NCBI GenBank assembly: GCA_022828425.1
Contig: CP094685.1
Coordinates: 3,328,046 to 3,392,045, forward strand
DNA length: 64,000 nt
Source: Candidatus Thiothrix sulfatifontis
Lineage (GTDB): Bacteria > Pseudomonadota > Gammaproteobacteria > Thiotrichales > Thiotrichaceae
Reading direction: 5' to 3'
Part shown: positions 8,011 through 14,504 of the stretch, in pieces
How the letters are laid out: each line of letters opens with the position of its first letter
How positions within the stretch are numbered: the first letter of the stretch is position 1
Translations under genes and position numbers: made by a program
The notes under the pieces: model-generated
The model's database searches: none
The model's input: the letters and a program-made list of their open reading frames with translations, nothing else
Told to the model about the DNA's origin: nothing

Positions 8011-8373
8011 CTACCTGTTAGCGTTGAAGAACTGGACGGTTTCAAACTTCCTCAATAGCCGTTCTGGTTTTGGCAGATACAGCCGCTTACCGCCGTGTTC
8101 CACTGCCAGCCCGTTGAATAGCGTTTGCAGGATGAATGCCGCCTCATTGCCGCCATAACCAGCCGCAACCAATGCCGCCGCGCCCGGTGAAAGCAGTTCG
8201 TCAAAGCTGGCATAACCGCTGCTATCGGTGGTGGTGGGTGTGGTGCGGTGGGCTTGCTGCGCTAGGTCGTGCTTATCCAGTGCTTGAATGGTGAGTTCTG
8301 CCCGTTCTGGTGAACAGTGGGCAGTCTCCACGACAATAAGAACCCGTTCCGGGTCTGGTTCACATGTATTCAT
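8011..8373 (-). CDS. Hypothetical protein with Mor-like segment (120 aa)
   Basis: Start at 8373 (MNTCEPDPERVLIVVE) overlaps the upstream gene by 14 bases. A beta-alpha start is followed by a Thr-rich linker, then a helical part ending in HGGKRLYLPKPERLLRKF. That last segment resembles the first part of the Mor/C phage activator domain, where GG-R-YIPK is typical, but the expected helix-turn-helix afterwards is absent. So either a truncated Mor-like protein or chance similarity. Confidence 0.5.
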   Translation of the reverse strand: MNTCEPDPERVLIVVETAHCSPERAELTIQALDKHDLAQQAHRTTPTTTDSSGYASFDELLSPGAAALVAAGYGGNEAAFILQTLFNGLAVEHGGKRLYLPKPERLLRKFETVQFFNANR

Positions 8374-8659
8374 CGGGGTGAATCCGCCCACTACGCACCA
8401 GTGAATTGAATTCGGCTTTATTGCGTTTAAATTCAGACAAAATGCGCGGATTGGTAGTGCTGGCATTCTCAATTACAAAATCAAACGCTTTGTTGATTGA
8501 TTTCTCCATCACTTCAATTTCAAACTCTAGCTCTTGCAGTTTGAATGCCTCTTTCCACAATGTTCCTGAAGCTTCAAGTTGATTGTGGTATTTCTCCATA
8601 TCATCCCGTAATGATTGAAGTTCTGTCAGGCTTACGCCAAAACGGTTTGTAGATGCCAT
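8360..8659 (-). CDS. Hypothetical coiled-coil protein (99 aa)
   Basis: A long amphipathic helix spans most of residues 8-65 (TELQSLRDDMEKYHNQLEAS and onward). No family recognised. It begins one base after the stop of the small AlpA-like gene and overlaps the following gene by 14 bases, so the three form an operon. Confidence 0.65.
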   Translation of the reverse strand: MASTNRFGVSLTELQSLRDDMEKYHNQLEASGTLWKEAFKLQELEFEIEVMEKSINKAFDFVIENASTTNPRILSEFKRNKAEFNSLVRSGRIHPDEYM

Positions 8660-8660
8660 G

Positions 8661-8840
8661 TCAATTACCTTTCAGGTGTCGTTCAATAAAATGGGTTACG
8701 TCGCTTTCACGGTAGCGCCTCACCTTCTTGCCTTTGTATTCAACCTCCAAAAAAGGCAAGCCCGCTTGTGACAAGATTACCGCCCGGCTGAATCCGGTAC
8801 GCTGGCAAACGCGCTGCAAGCTCAAACGTTTTTCAATCAT
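8661..8840 (-). CDS. Small AlpA/excisionase-like HTH protein (59 aa)
   Basis: A 59-codon frame from ATG at 8840 to TGA at 8661. The protein begins MIEKRLSLQRVCQRTGFSRA and continues with GLPFLEVEYKGKKVRRYRES and DVTHFIERHL. This is the plan of AlpA-type regulators: a short helix-turn-helix, a wing with the K-x-R-R-Y residues, and a last helix. It is the first gene of a leftward operon. It could be the directionality factor for the integrase, in competition with the AlpA-like gene at 3254. Confidence 0.75.
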   Translation of the reverse strand: MIEKRLSLQRVCQRTGFSRAVILSQAGLPFLEVEYKGKKVRRYRESDVTHFIERHLKGN

Positions 8841-8890
8841 GTTGCTTGTTGTCCTTGTGTTGTTAGTCGGTACGGTTTTATGTTGCCTTG

Positions 8891-8998
8891 TGCTATGTGC
8901 GCTGTCTTCGGTGGCGTTTTTGTTTTGGGCTTGTGCAAAATCCTTAGTAAAGCTTGTGGGTGAGTTTTCCGTTAATTTCTTGCTATGTCCGCTGTCTT
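8891..8998. repeat. 18-base direct repeat spaced 90 bp upstream of AlpA-like operon
   Basis: TGCTATGTGCGCTGTCTT (8891-8908) and TGCTATGTCCGCTGTCTT (8981-8998) differ by one base and are exactly 90 bp apart. They lie in the 363-bp gap upstream of the leftward operon at 8840 and before the rightward gene at 9204. The ends share TGTCTT with the element's decamer repeats. Apart from this and a short hairpin near 9043-9068 I see nothing else in the gap. Confidence 0.65.
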
Positions 8999-9203
8999 GT
9001 GCAGGTTTTGCTGAACGGCAGGCAAACAGACTCCCTAAGCATTTTTGTAGCGTTTTGTAACATTGCTACACGCCAGCCTTGCTAAAAGCCAAGAAAAACG
9101 CGGTTTTCACGGGTTTTTTCTCTGCACTTTTATTTTCCGGCGGGCGTGGTGTTGTGCGCAAAAGGGGGGTGTTTAATGAAAATCCAGTTTTGGAGTACGC
9201 AAC

Positions 9204-9878
9204 ATGGCAAACGCCAACATGAAACACATTACAACCATTTTTGAACAAGCCATTATCAGCCGTCGTGATGTTGAAACAGCTAAGGGCAAGGGCAAAACCT
9301 CTGAGGGAGTGATGTTAGAACGCAAGGCATGGGCAAGCTTTAACGGCTTGATGGGTGAGTTTGAAAATCTGAACTTGGGTGTTGATGATGTCGCTTACTG
9401 CACATCAGAAGGCGACAAGATGACCATGCACATTAACGACTTGCGCCAACGTCGCACGGTGCTGAAGCAACGTTGTGAAGCAATTGAAGCCACCATGCAG
9501 CAACCTAACCCCGACTACGTGAAAGCTGTAACCTTTGGTGATACCGAAACGATTAACCAGTATGAAGCGATTGAACGTGAATTATTGGTAGAACTGCACA
9601 CCAAGCAAAAGCAGATTAGCGCCATGAATGAAGGTGAAGCGACCTTATTGCTTGAAAGAGGCGTATGGGAACGCATGACGCAATCCGCTGAAAAATCCCT
9701 GCATTTGCAGGCATTGGCGCTGAAGGATGCCGAGTTTTCAGCACTGTTACCAAAAATCGAAACGTTACGGGAAGAACTGGATAGCCTTTGCAGCAAGACC
9801 GGGAAGGCAAAAACACACCGCGATATTCTTGCTAAGATTGCTAACCCGCCACGGATCTCAAACATTCCATACCAATAA
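9204..9878 (+). CDS. Hypothetical coiled-coil protein (224 aa)
   Basis: Mainly helical with long heptad-like stretches (about 75-100, 118-140 and 175-205) and no membrane segment. GGAG eight bases before the ATG supports the start. It stands alone on the plus strand between the AlpA-like operon and the toxin-antitoxin pair and has its own terminator. No function recognised; phage scaffold- or anti-repressor-like proteins can look like this, but that is speculation. Confidence 0.7.
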   Translation: MANANMKHITTIFEQAIISRRDVETAKGKGKTSEGVMLERKAWASFNGLMGEFENLNLGVDDVAYCTSEGDKMTMHINDLRQRRTVLKQRCEAIEATMQQPNPDYVKAVTFGDTETINQYEAIERELLVELHTKQKQISAMNEGEATLLLERGVWERMTQSAEKSLHLQALALKDAEFSALLPKIETLREELDSLCSKTGKAKTHRDILAKIANPPRISNIPYQ

Positions 9879-9900
9879 TTCTGTTATCACCTTGCAACAA

Positions 9901-9925
9901 GCCCGCCCGCCACGGTGGGCTTTTT
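9901..9925 (+). terminator. Terminator after the 224-aa gene
   Basis: GCCCGCC / GGTGGGC with one G-T pair and a run of five T, 22 bases after the stop. Confidence 0.75.
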
Positions 9926-9941
9926 CACATCTGCCAAACAC

Positions 9942-9966
9942 AAAAAAGCCGGGAACTTGCCCGGCT
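9942..9966 (-). terminator. Terminator of the toxin-antitoxin operon
   Basis: On the minus strand AGCCGGG / CCCGGCT with loop AAGTT is followed by T5-6. Confidence 0.8.
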
Positions 9967-10013
9967 CTTTGGTGGTGGTTTTCTTGATCGGGTTTTGATT
10001 GTTGTTACAGATT

Positions 10014-10388
10014 TCAAGCCGCCGCTTTGTTCTCACCCTTCAAGGTGAATTCTGTCCTGATTTCCGCAAAGGGGGAAAATACCCGCCCTGCTTCGTCACG
10101 TTCCAACAAGCCAATTTCCAAAAGCCTGCTTACATCCGTGTGAACGTTCTTCACATCCCGCCCCAATTGCTTAGCAAGTTCGCGGATACTCACCGCCGCT
10201 TTGCCTTGCAGCCTGTCCAGCAGTTCCCAGCGCTTGGGGGTAATCGCCTGAAACAATCCCATAGGCGTTTCAAAGGTGAATACCTCACCCTGATAACTGC
10301 CGGTTTCCAGTGCATCCACGAAAGCCGCGCCCATTTCCAGCAAATCGGCTTCTAGGTTGGGTTCAATGCGAATAATTGCGTATCTCAT
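10014..10388 (-). CDS. HTH antitoxin-like protein (TumA / HVO_A0114 type)
   Basis: 124 residues. The C-terminal half is a winged helix: LLDRLQGKAAVSIRELAKQL then DVKNVHTDVSRLLEIGLLE, ending in a wing. This is the plan of the HVO_A0114-type DNA-binding proteins that serve as antitoxin TumA. Its start overlaps the stop of the upstream toxin gene by ATGA, toxin first, as in known tumE-tumA pairs. It probably neutralises the toxin and represses the operon. The family name is from memory of these pairs and should be tested. Confidence 0.7.
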   Translation of the reverse strand: MRYAIIRIEPNLEADLLEMGAAFVDALETGSYQGEVFTFETPMGLFQAITPKRWELLDRLQGKAAVSIRELAKQLGRDVKNVHTDVSRLLEIGLLERDEAGRVFSPFAEIRTEFTLKGENKAAA

Positions 10389-10675
10389 GGCTTGCCCCTC
10401 TCTGTGAGGATGTCAGTTACAAAATCCCGCCATACCTGTTCCGGTGTGGTGAAGGTGTAAGGCGTTTCGGTGTCGTAATAGTGCTTATGGTCGCCCTTGC
10501 CGCGTTCGTTGTCGTAACCGATAACACGTTGCCCCGGATAACCATAAAACAAGCGGTATTTGTACAGGTGGCTAGAACCCATAACGGCTTGGGGCAATGA
10601 CCACGCCACGCCCTCAATAATTGCGCCGTCCGCAAATTCACGCCGCCGCTTGTAAATCAACACTGCTTTTTCCAT
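10385..10675 (-). CDS. TumE/DUF6516-like toxin
   Basis: 96 residues. Start chosen at 10675 (MEKAVLIYKRRREFADG); the longer frame adds an unlikely leader. Contains LYKYRLFYGYPGQRVIGYDN followed by GKGDHKHYYD and a C-terminal DILTE helix; the K-G-D-H-K-H segment is the typical feature of the TumE-like toxins. It lies directly upstream of, and overlaps, the HTH gene. The target of the toxin cannot be told from sequence. Likely stabilises the element. Confidence 0.7.
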   Translation of the reverse strand: MEKAVLIYKRRREFADGAIIEGVAWSLPQAVMGSSHLYKYRLFYGYPGQRVIGYDNERGKGDHKHYYDTETPYTFTTPEQVWRDFVTDILTERGKP

Positions 10676-10792
10676 GTTGGCAAGTATACCAACGCTTTGG
10701 TGTGGGTGCATAGGCGCAAAGGTTAGCCGCTACTAGGTGCTGCTTGCTGCCCTGCCCGCCCTTCGTTCTGTTACACCAACACTGCCTAGGTG

Positions 10793-10935
10793 CAAGACAA
10801 AATAAGACAAATAAGACAGAACAAGACAAAATGAAAAAAGCGTTTTGTCTTGTGAAATCTCCCTTTTGTTTTTTGTAAGCAATTGAATTATAGATATATA
10901 TATAAACTACTAACTACTACAAGACAAAAAGACAG
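10793..10935. repeat. Second cluster of TTTTGTCTTG repeats next to an A+T-rich tract
   Basis: CAAGACAAAA or close variants occur at 10793, 10803, 10812, 10822 and 10920, one inverted TTTTGTCTTG is at 10843, and AAGACAG follows at 10930. The motif is the reverse complement of that at 1-122. Between 10,881 and 10,920 lies a very A+T-rich stretch (TATAGATATATATATAAA). It fills the 425-bp gap between the toxin gene and the integrase. Fits an origin with iterons and an unwinding element, or integrase arm sites. Confidence 0.7.
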
Positions 10936-11051
10936 TTTTTCAGAGATATAGAGACCCCCTCAGAAAATAATATTTTTTCAAGGCTTGCCCTGCCCTCATG
11001 CCCCCCGTTCTGTTACACCTTTTTTCAGCTAACCCCATGAAATACAGACAT

Positions 11052-11076
11052 AAAAAAACCGCAACGTGTGCGGCTC
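11052..11076 (-). terminator. Integrase terminator
   Basis: On the minus strand GCCGCA / TGCGGT with loop CACGT is followed by T7, about 30 bases beyond the integrase stop. Confidence 0.8.
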
Positions 11077-11101
11077 TCTGTGGTGGTGTGCAGTAGCTTG
11101 G

Positions 11102-12316
11102 CTAACTGGTTGCCCGTCGTATCGGTATGACTTGCGCCCCATCCCGCAAGCTGTCGAGGTAGTCCGCCCATTGCTGCATCATGGCGGTACGTTGGTCTAG
11201 GTGCTGTGATCGGTCGTAAGCCCTGCGAACCTCATTCCCTACCGTGTGGGCTAACTGCCGTTCAATCAGTTCTGAGTGAAAGCCCATCTCATACAGCCGG
11301 GTACTGGCAAGCGCCCTAAATCCGTGTGCGGTCATGGTGTCGCTTTCATAGCCTAGCCGTACCAGTGCCGACCTCACTGTATTAGCGCTCATGGGTTTTT
11401 TGGTATCCGTGCGGGACGGGAACACATAGCGCCGTTTACCTGTTAGCGGTCGCATTTCTTCCAGCAAAGCTAATGCCTGTTTGCACAATGGCACTACATG
11501 CACACGCCCTGCCTTCATCTTTTCCGCTGGGATTGTCCAAACATCCCCTTCTATCTCTGCCCATTCCATTTGTCTGAGTTCGCCCGGTCGGGTGAACAGG
11601 TAAGCCGACAATTGCAAAGCTATACGGGTTTCAATCGCCCCACGGTAGCCAGCCATAGCCCGCAACAATGCCCCTATTTCCTTCGGGTCTGTGATCGCTG
11701 CAAAGTGGTTGCCTTTTGCGGGTGGCAGTGCGCCTTTCAGGTCTGCGGTTTGGTCACGTACCGCCCGACCTGTTGCCACCGCATAGCGGAATACTTGCCC
11801 GATGATGGTTTTCACCCTGTGGGCAGTTTCCAGCGTTCCAGCGGCTTCGATACGCCTTAGCACGGCTAAAATATCCGGTGGTTCAATTTCCCCAATGATG
11901 CGCCCGCCTATCCACGGGAAAACGTGACGTTCTAGCCGCCGTTTCTGCCGGTCGGTGTGTTCTGGTGCTTGGTCTGCGGTGAACTTCACAAGCCATTCTG
12001 TCGCGATTGCCTGAAAGGTATTAGCCGACTCTGCCAGCTTTGCGCCCTTGGTGGCTTGCTTGTGTTGTGATGGGTCAACACCACGCGCCCACAATGCCCG
12101 CGCCTCTTCGTGCAGTAACCGTGCATCCTTCAGGCTGATTTCTGGATAACTGCCAATGGCTAGAACTTTCTCTTTGGGTAGCTTGTACTTGTAACGCCAC
12201 AACTTAGACCCGTTGGGCTTAACCAGTAAGTACAGCCCTCCCCCATCGCTCAATTTGTATTCTTTGTCTTTGGGCTTGGCGTTCTTAACTGCGGTGTCGT
12301 TCAAGCTGCGTTTCAT
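11102..12316 (-). CDS. int: P4-type tyrosine integrase
   Basis: 404 residues from the ATG at 12316. The start MKRSLNDTAVKNAKPKD and the early GGGLYLLVKPNGSKLWRYKY are typical of the DUF4102-type arm-binding domain of P4/CP4-57 integrases. Catalytic residues: R243 in FTRPGELR, K268, H331 and R334 in HGFR, H357, and the nucleophile Y367. The enzyme recombines the element with the tmRNA 3' end, 165 bases away. No good ribosome site precedes 12316; in-frame ATG at 12385 and TTG at 12412 are alternatives, but the family start favours 12316. A hairpin and repeats overlap the start region. Confidence 0.95.
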   Translation of the reverse strand: MKRSLNDTAVKNAKPKDKEYKLSDGGGLYLLVKPNGSKLWRYKYKLPKEKVLAIGSYPEISLKDARLLHEEARALWARGVDPSQHKQATKGAKLAESANTFQAIATEWLVKFTADQAPEHTDRQKRRLERHVFPWIGGRIIGEIEPPDILAVLRRIEAAGTLETAHRVKTIIGQVFRYAVATGRAVRDQTADLKGALPPAKGNHFAAITDPKEIGALLRAMAGYRGAIETRIALQLSAYLFTRPGELRQMEWAEIEGDVWTIPAEKMKAGRVHVVPLCKQALALLEEMRPLTGKRRYVFPSRTDTKKPMSANTVRSALVRLGYESDTMTAHGFRALASTRLYEMGFHSELIERQLAHTVGNEVRRAYDRSQHLDQRTAMMQQWADYLDSLRDGAQVIPIRRATS

Positions 12317-12320
12317 AAAA

Positions 12321-12367
12321 GGGGTATCGCTTTTCTGAGTTTGGAAGATACCCCCCAAGATACCCCC
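12321..12367. promoter_or_regulatory. GATACCCC repeats and hairpin before the integrase start
   Basis: GGGGTATC (12321-12328) is inverted as GATACCCC at 12347 and again at 12359, the latter two 12 bp apart in direct order. On the transcript the inverted pair folds into a stem directly before the integrase ATG. May be an operator or a translational control. Confidence 0.5.
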
Positions 12368-12412
12368 AAAAGTGTGCGATGTCATGACACGGGATAAGAC
12401 GCCATGCAACAA

Positions 12413-12448
12413 AAAACCCCTTACAGATTGCCGCCTGTAAGGGGTTTT
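12413..12448. terminator. Strong bidirectional hairpin between integrase and tmRNA
   Basis: A perfect 14-bp stem AAAACCCCTTACAG / CTGTAAGGGGTTTT with an 8-base loop, T runs on both sides. It ends tmRNA transcription and insulates the integrase. Confidence 0.85.
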
Positions 12449-12480
12449 AATACTCCATGAGACTGCATGAAACAGTAAAT

Positions 12481-12505
12481 TGGTGGAGGCGGCGGGAATT
12501 GAACC
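12481..12505. other. Probable attachment site (tmRNA 3' end)
   Basis: The T-arm and acceptor end of the tmRNA is the usual crossover region for this integrase class. The duplicate expected at the other element end is not within the window, so core limits are unknown. Confidence 0.6.
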
Positions 12506-12845
12506 CGCGTCCGCAAACCCTCCATCTGAAGGCTACTACATGTTTAGTCAGTCGTTTGTTTAACCCGATTGCCGCCAACTGACAGGCTGCTCACAGGCTG
12601 TCCCAATACTGTTTAGTGGTTTGGCCTTGGGCAAGCCTCCCGCACGATCTTATGATTGGATGATGCCTGAATATTCGTACTGCATAAGCACAGTAGCGAT
12701 CAGACAGCTAACTACCGGTTATTAAGCGGCGAGAGCGTAAGAGTCGTCGTTTGCGACTATTGTTTGTGACTAGGATTTAAGTGGTCACCACACCCACTAC
12801 ATGCTCCCCAGACTTTGTGATCCACGTCGAAGCCAAGTCGCCCCC
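12481..12845 (-). ncRNA. ssrA: tmRNA (transfer-messenger RNA)
   Basis: The minus strand starts GGGGGCGACTTGGCTTCGAC and ends CGCCTCCACCA; the two ends form the acceptor stem. The T-arm GGGTTCAATTCCC is intact, so integration restored the gene. The tag reading frame at 12722-12754 encodes ANDDSYALAA followed by TAA, with GCA as resume codon. The tag ends in the ALAA degron recognised by ClpXP/ClpAP. The RNA rescues stalled ribosomes with SmpB. Mature length about 365 bases. A promoter is visible 30 bases upstream. Confidence 0.97.
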
Positions 12846-12874
12846 GTAGTTCCGCAAAAGTTGCTGGACTACTG

Positions 12875-12903
12875 ATTATACGGTTTGGTGCCGCACGTGT
12901 CAT
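12875..12903 (-). promoter_or_regulatory. Sigma-70 promoter of tmRNA
   Basis: Minus strand ATGACA (12898-12903), 17-base spacer, TATAAT (12875-12880). The start would lie about 23 bases before the mature 5' end, leaving a leader for RNase P. Confidence 0.75.
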
Positions 12904-13109
12904 GCGGTTCTGCAAAATAACTCGGATTCAGCCGATCAACGGCAAACAACCAAAGGAAAATGTGGCGATAACGGACACAAAAAAACAATTATTAAGCGTT
13001 TATTAATTAATCTAGTTTTACAATATTCAGCTCTGACAGAGAAAAGTAATGCACCTATTACTGCACTACAAACACGCCATTAATCAATAAAAACAATTGG
13101 ATGTATCGT

Positions 13110-13190
13110 TATGGATATTGAATACAAATTTATTTTGATATTAATCTCATTGGCAATGATCAATTTAATGATGGCATACCCCATCAGTTA
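13110..13190 (+). CDS. Possible 26-aa hydrophobic peptide
   Basis: ATG at 13110 to TAG at 13190 encodes a single membrane helix (ILILISLAMINLMMAYP). It is followed 18 bases later by a hairpin terminator usable on this strand. No clear ribosome site, and the rest of the 12,904-13,207 gap shows no gene. It could be a real small membrane protein or chance in A+T-rich DNA. Confidence 0.25.
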
Positions 13191-13207
13191 GGCATTACAC
13201 CGCGCAT

Positions 13208-13232
13208 AAAAAAGCCCCGTGCTGGGGCTTTT
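13208..13232. terminator. Bidirectional terminator after cytochrome gene
   Basis: AAGCCCC / GGGGCTT stem with A and T runs on both sides. Confidence 0.8.
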
Positions 13233-13263
13233 CTACTACATTAAAGCAAATACAAATCCGGCA

Positions 13264-13917
13264 TTACTTTGCTTGTGCAACCATCCAATCAACGCTGGCT
13301 TTCACTTCTGCATCAGACAGCGTCTGGTTTCCACCTTTTGCTGGCATTGCGCCCTTACCATTGATGGAAGAAGCATACAGAGCATCCATACCTGTTGCAA
13401 TGCGTGGTGCCCAGGCCGCTTTATCACCTAATTTAGGTGAACCTGCAATGCCCATGTCATGGCAACTGAAGCACAACCCTTTGTAGACTTTCTCGCCATC
13501 AACCGCGCCCACGGCTGCTACAGCGCTAGTTGCGGCTTGAGTGGTTGCATCGACTGCTTGAGTGGCGGTATCGCTGACTGCCTTGGCTGCATCACCGGCT
13601 GCTTGCGTGGTTGCGTCTGCCGCTTGGCTTGCCACATCGCCTGCTGCTTTAGCAGTATCACCGACTGCTTGGGTAGTTGCATCCGCCGCTTGTGAAACCG
13701 CATCGCCTGCTGCTTTAGCCGCATCGGTCATTGCTGCCATCGGTGTAGCCATTGCCGGTTCTGCTGCTGGCGCGGCTTGCTGCGCTGCTTGTTCAACAGG
13801 CTTCTGCTCAGCAGCAGGTGCTTCTGCTTTAGGTGCTTCTTCTTTTTTCTCGCCGCAGCCGCTCAACACGCCTAGCGCTAAAAACAAAGCAGAAATACTG
13901 ATGGTGATTTTTTTCAT
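13264..13917 (-). CDS. Lipoprotein c-type cytochrome (c5-like) with tandem repeats
   Basis: 217 residues. Signal peptide with lipobox LSGC (C21), so membrane-anchored in the periplasm. An Ala/Pro/Glu-rich linker precedes three 22-residue repeats (67-88, 89-110, 111-132) of the type AKAAGDVASQAADATTQ. The C-terminal 80 residues form one cytochrome c domain: CFSCH heme site at 149-153 and M191 in GAMPAKGG as the sixth ligand, as in cytochrome c5. The repeats probably act as a flexible or helical stalk carrying the heme between membrane complexes. Monocistronic with its own terminator. Confidence 0.9.
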   Translation of the reverse strand: MKKITISISALFLALGVLSGCGEKKEEAPKAEAPAAEQKPVEQAAQQAAPAAEPAMATPMAAMTDAAKAAGDAVSQAADATTQAVGDTAKAAGDVASQAADATTQAAGDAAKAVSDTATQAVDATTQAATSAVAAVGAVDGEKVYKGLCFSCHDMGIAGSPKLGDKAAWAPRIATGMDALYASSINGKGAMPAKGGNQTLSDAEVKASVDWMVAQAK

Positions 13918-14108
13918 GACTAACTATCTCCTGGGTATGTCGTGTTAAGACTTTGAAGTGCATTATTATGGAATAAATTTCAATCGGAAAGTATCCTAAT
14001 GGACACCCATAGCGATGTCAATTAAGTACGCCCAAAAACGTTTTCTGGCTTGAGTATCACGCGTCAGCGAACTATGCTCATGAATTTTTCCAGCGCGTTA
14101 CCTTTATT

Positions 14109-14504
14109 ATGCCCACTAAAAACCCGATTACTGCTATTGGTGTAATGGCTTCTCTGATGCTGATGGTTGGAAGCGTTATGCTTTACTTGACGCCCGCCGC
14201 CACTGCGCCTCAAAAATTTGCGCCTGCTCCAGCAGTAGCGGCTGAGCCACCCGCCGAATCCCCCTTCAGCGCCCCCGAACTGACGCCGGAGGAATTGGCA
14301 AAGCTGACCCCGGACGAACGCACCCGCTACGACAAAATGCGCGAATCCCTGCAACACGTGGTGCAGCAAGTACAAGCCTTGGAGCAAGAAAATACCCGCC
14401 TGCAACAAACCCTCACCCAAGGCAACGCCAGCAATCAAGCGCTCGACACTGAAATCGACAAATTGCGCCCCCCGCAACACGTCGCCCAGCCCACTACCCC
14501 CTAA
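14109..14504 (+). CDS. Membrane-anchored coiled-coil protein, unknown
   Basis: 131 residues: an N-terminal membrane helix (about 8-28), a Pro/Ala-rich linker, then TPEELAKLTPDERTRYDKMR and a coiled coil to residue 120 (VVQQVQALEQENTRLQQTL). The layout suggests a periplasmic or cytoplasmic spacer protein. Tail-to-tail with the MnmC-like gene, overlapping by four bases. No family recognised. Confidence 0.7.
   Translation: MPTKNPITAIGVMASLMLMVGSVMLYLTPAATAPQKFAPAPAVAAEPPAESPFSAPELTPEELAKLTPDERTRYDKMRESLQHVVQQVQALEQENTRLQQTLTQGNASNQALDTEIDKLRPPQHVAQPTTP

Larger units (their letters stand above)
1..12481. mobile_element. Integrated element in tmRNA gene (right part, satellite-like)
   Basis: A P4-type integrase gene sits immediately downstream of the tmRNA 3' end, which is a standard tyrosine-integrase target. 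Everything visible to its left is accessory: small DNA-binding proteins (AlpA-like, Arc-like), a primase-like/DUF927 helicase pair, a toxin-antitoxin pair and unknown proteins. No structural phage genes, terminase or conjugation genes are visible in the 12.5 kb. The left boundary, expected to carry a copy of the tmRNA 3' end, is not in the window. Satellite, defective prophage or integrative plasmid are all possible; satellite is an inference from the replication/regulation gene set. Confidence 0.85.

Noticed and set aside
8728..9060. 110-codon rightward frame upstream of the 224-aa gene
   Set aside because: It overlaps the AlpA-like gene on the other strand, has odd Cys/Leu-rich composition and no ribosome site.
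1..11000. Left attachment site copy of the tmRNA 3' end
   Set aside because: I looked for GGCGGCGGGAATTGAA and its complement and did not find it; the left end must lie outside the window.
12317..12412. Longer integrase start at TTG 12412 or ATG 12385
   Set aside because: The family start MKRSLNDTAVKNAKP fits 12316; upstream is repeat sequence. Not fully excluded.
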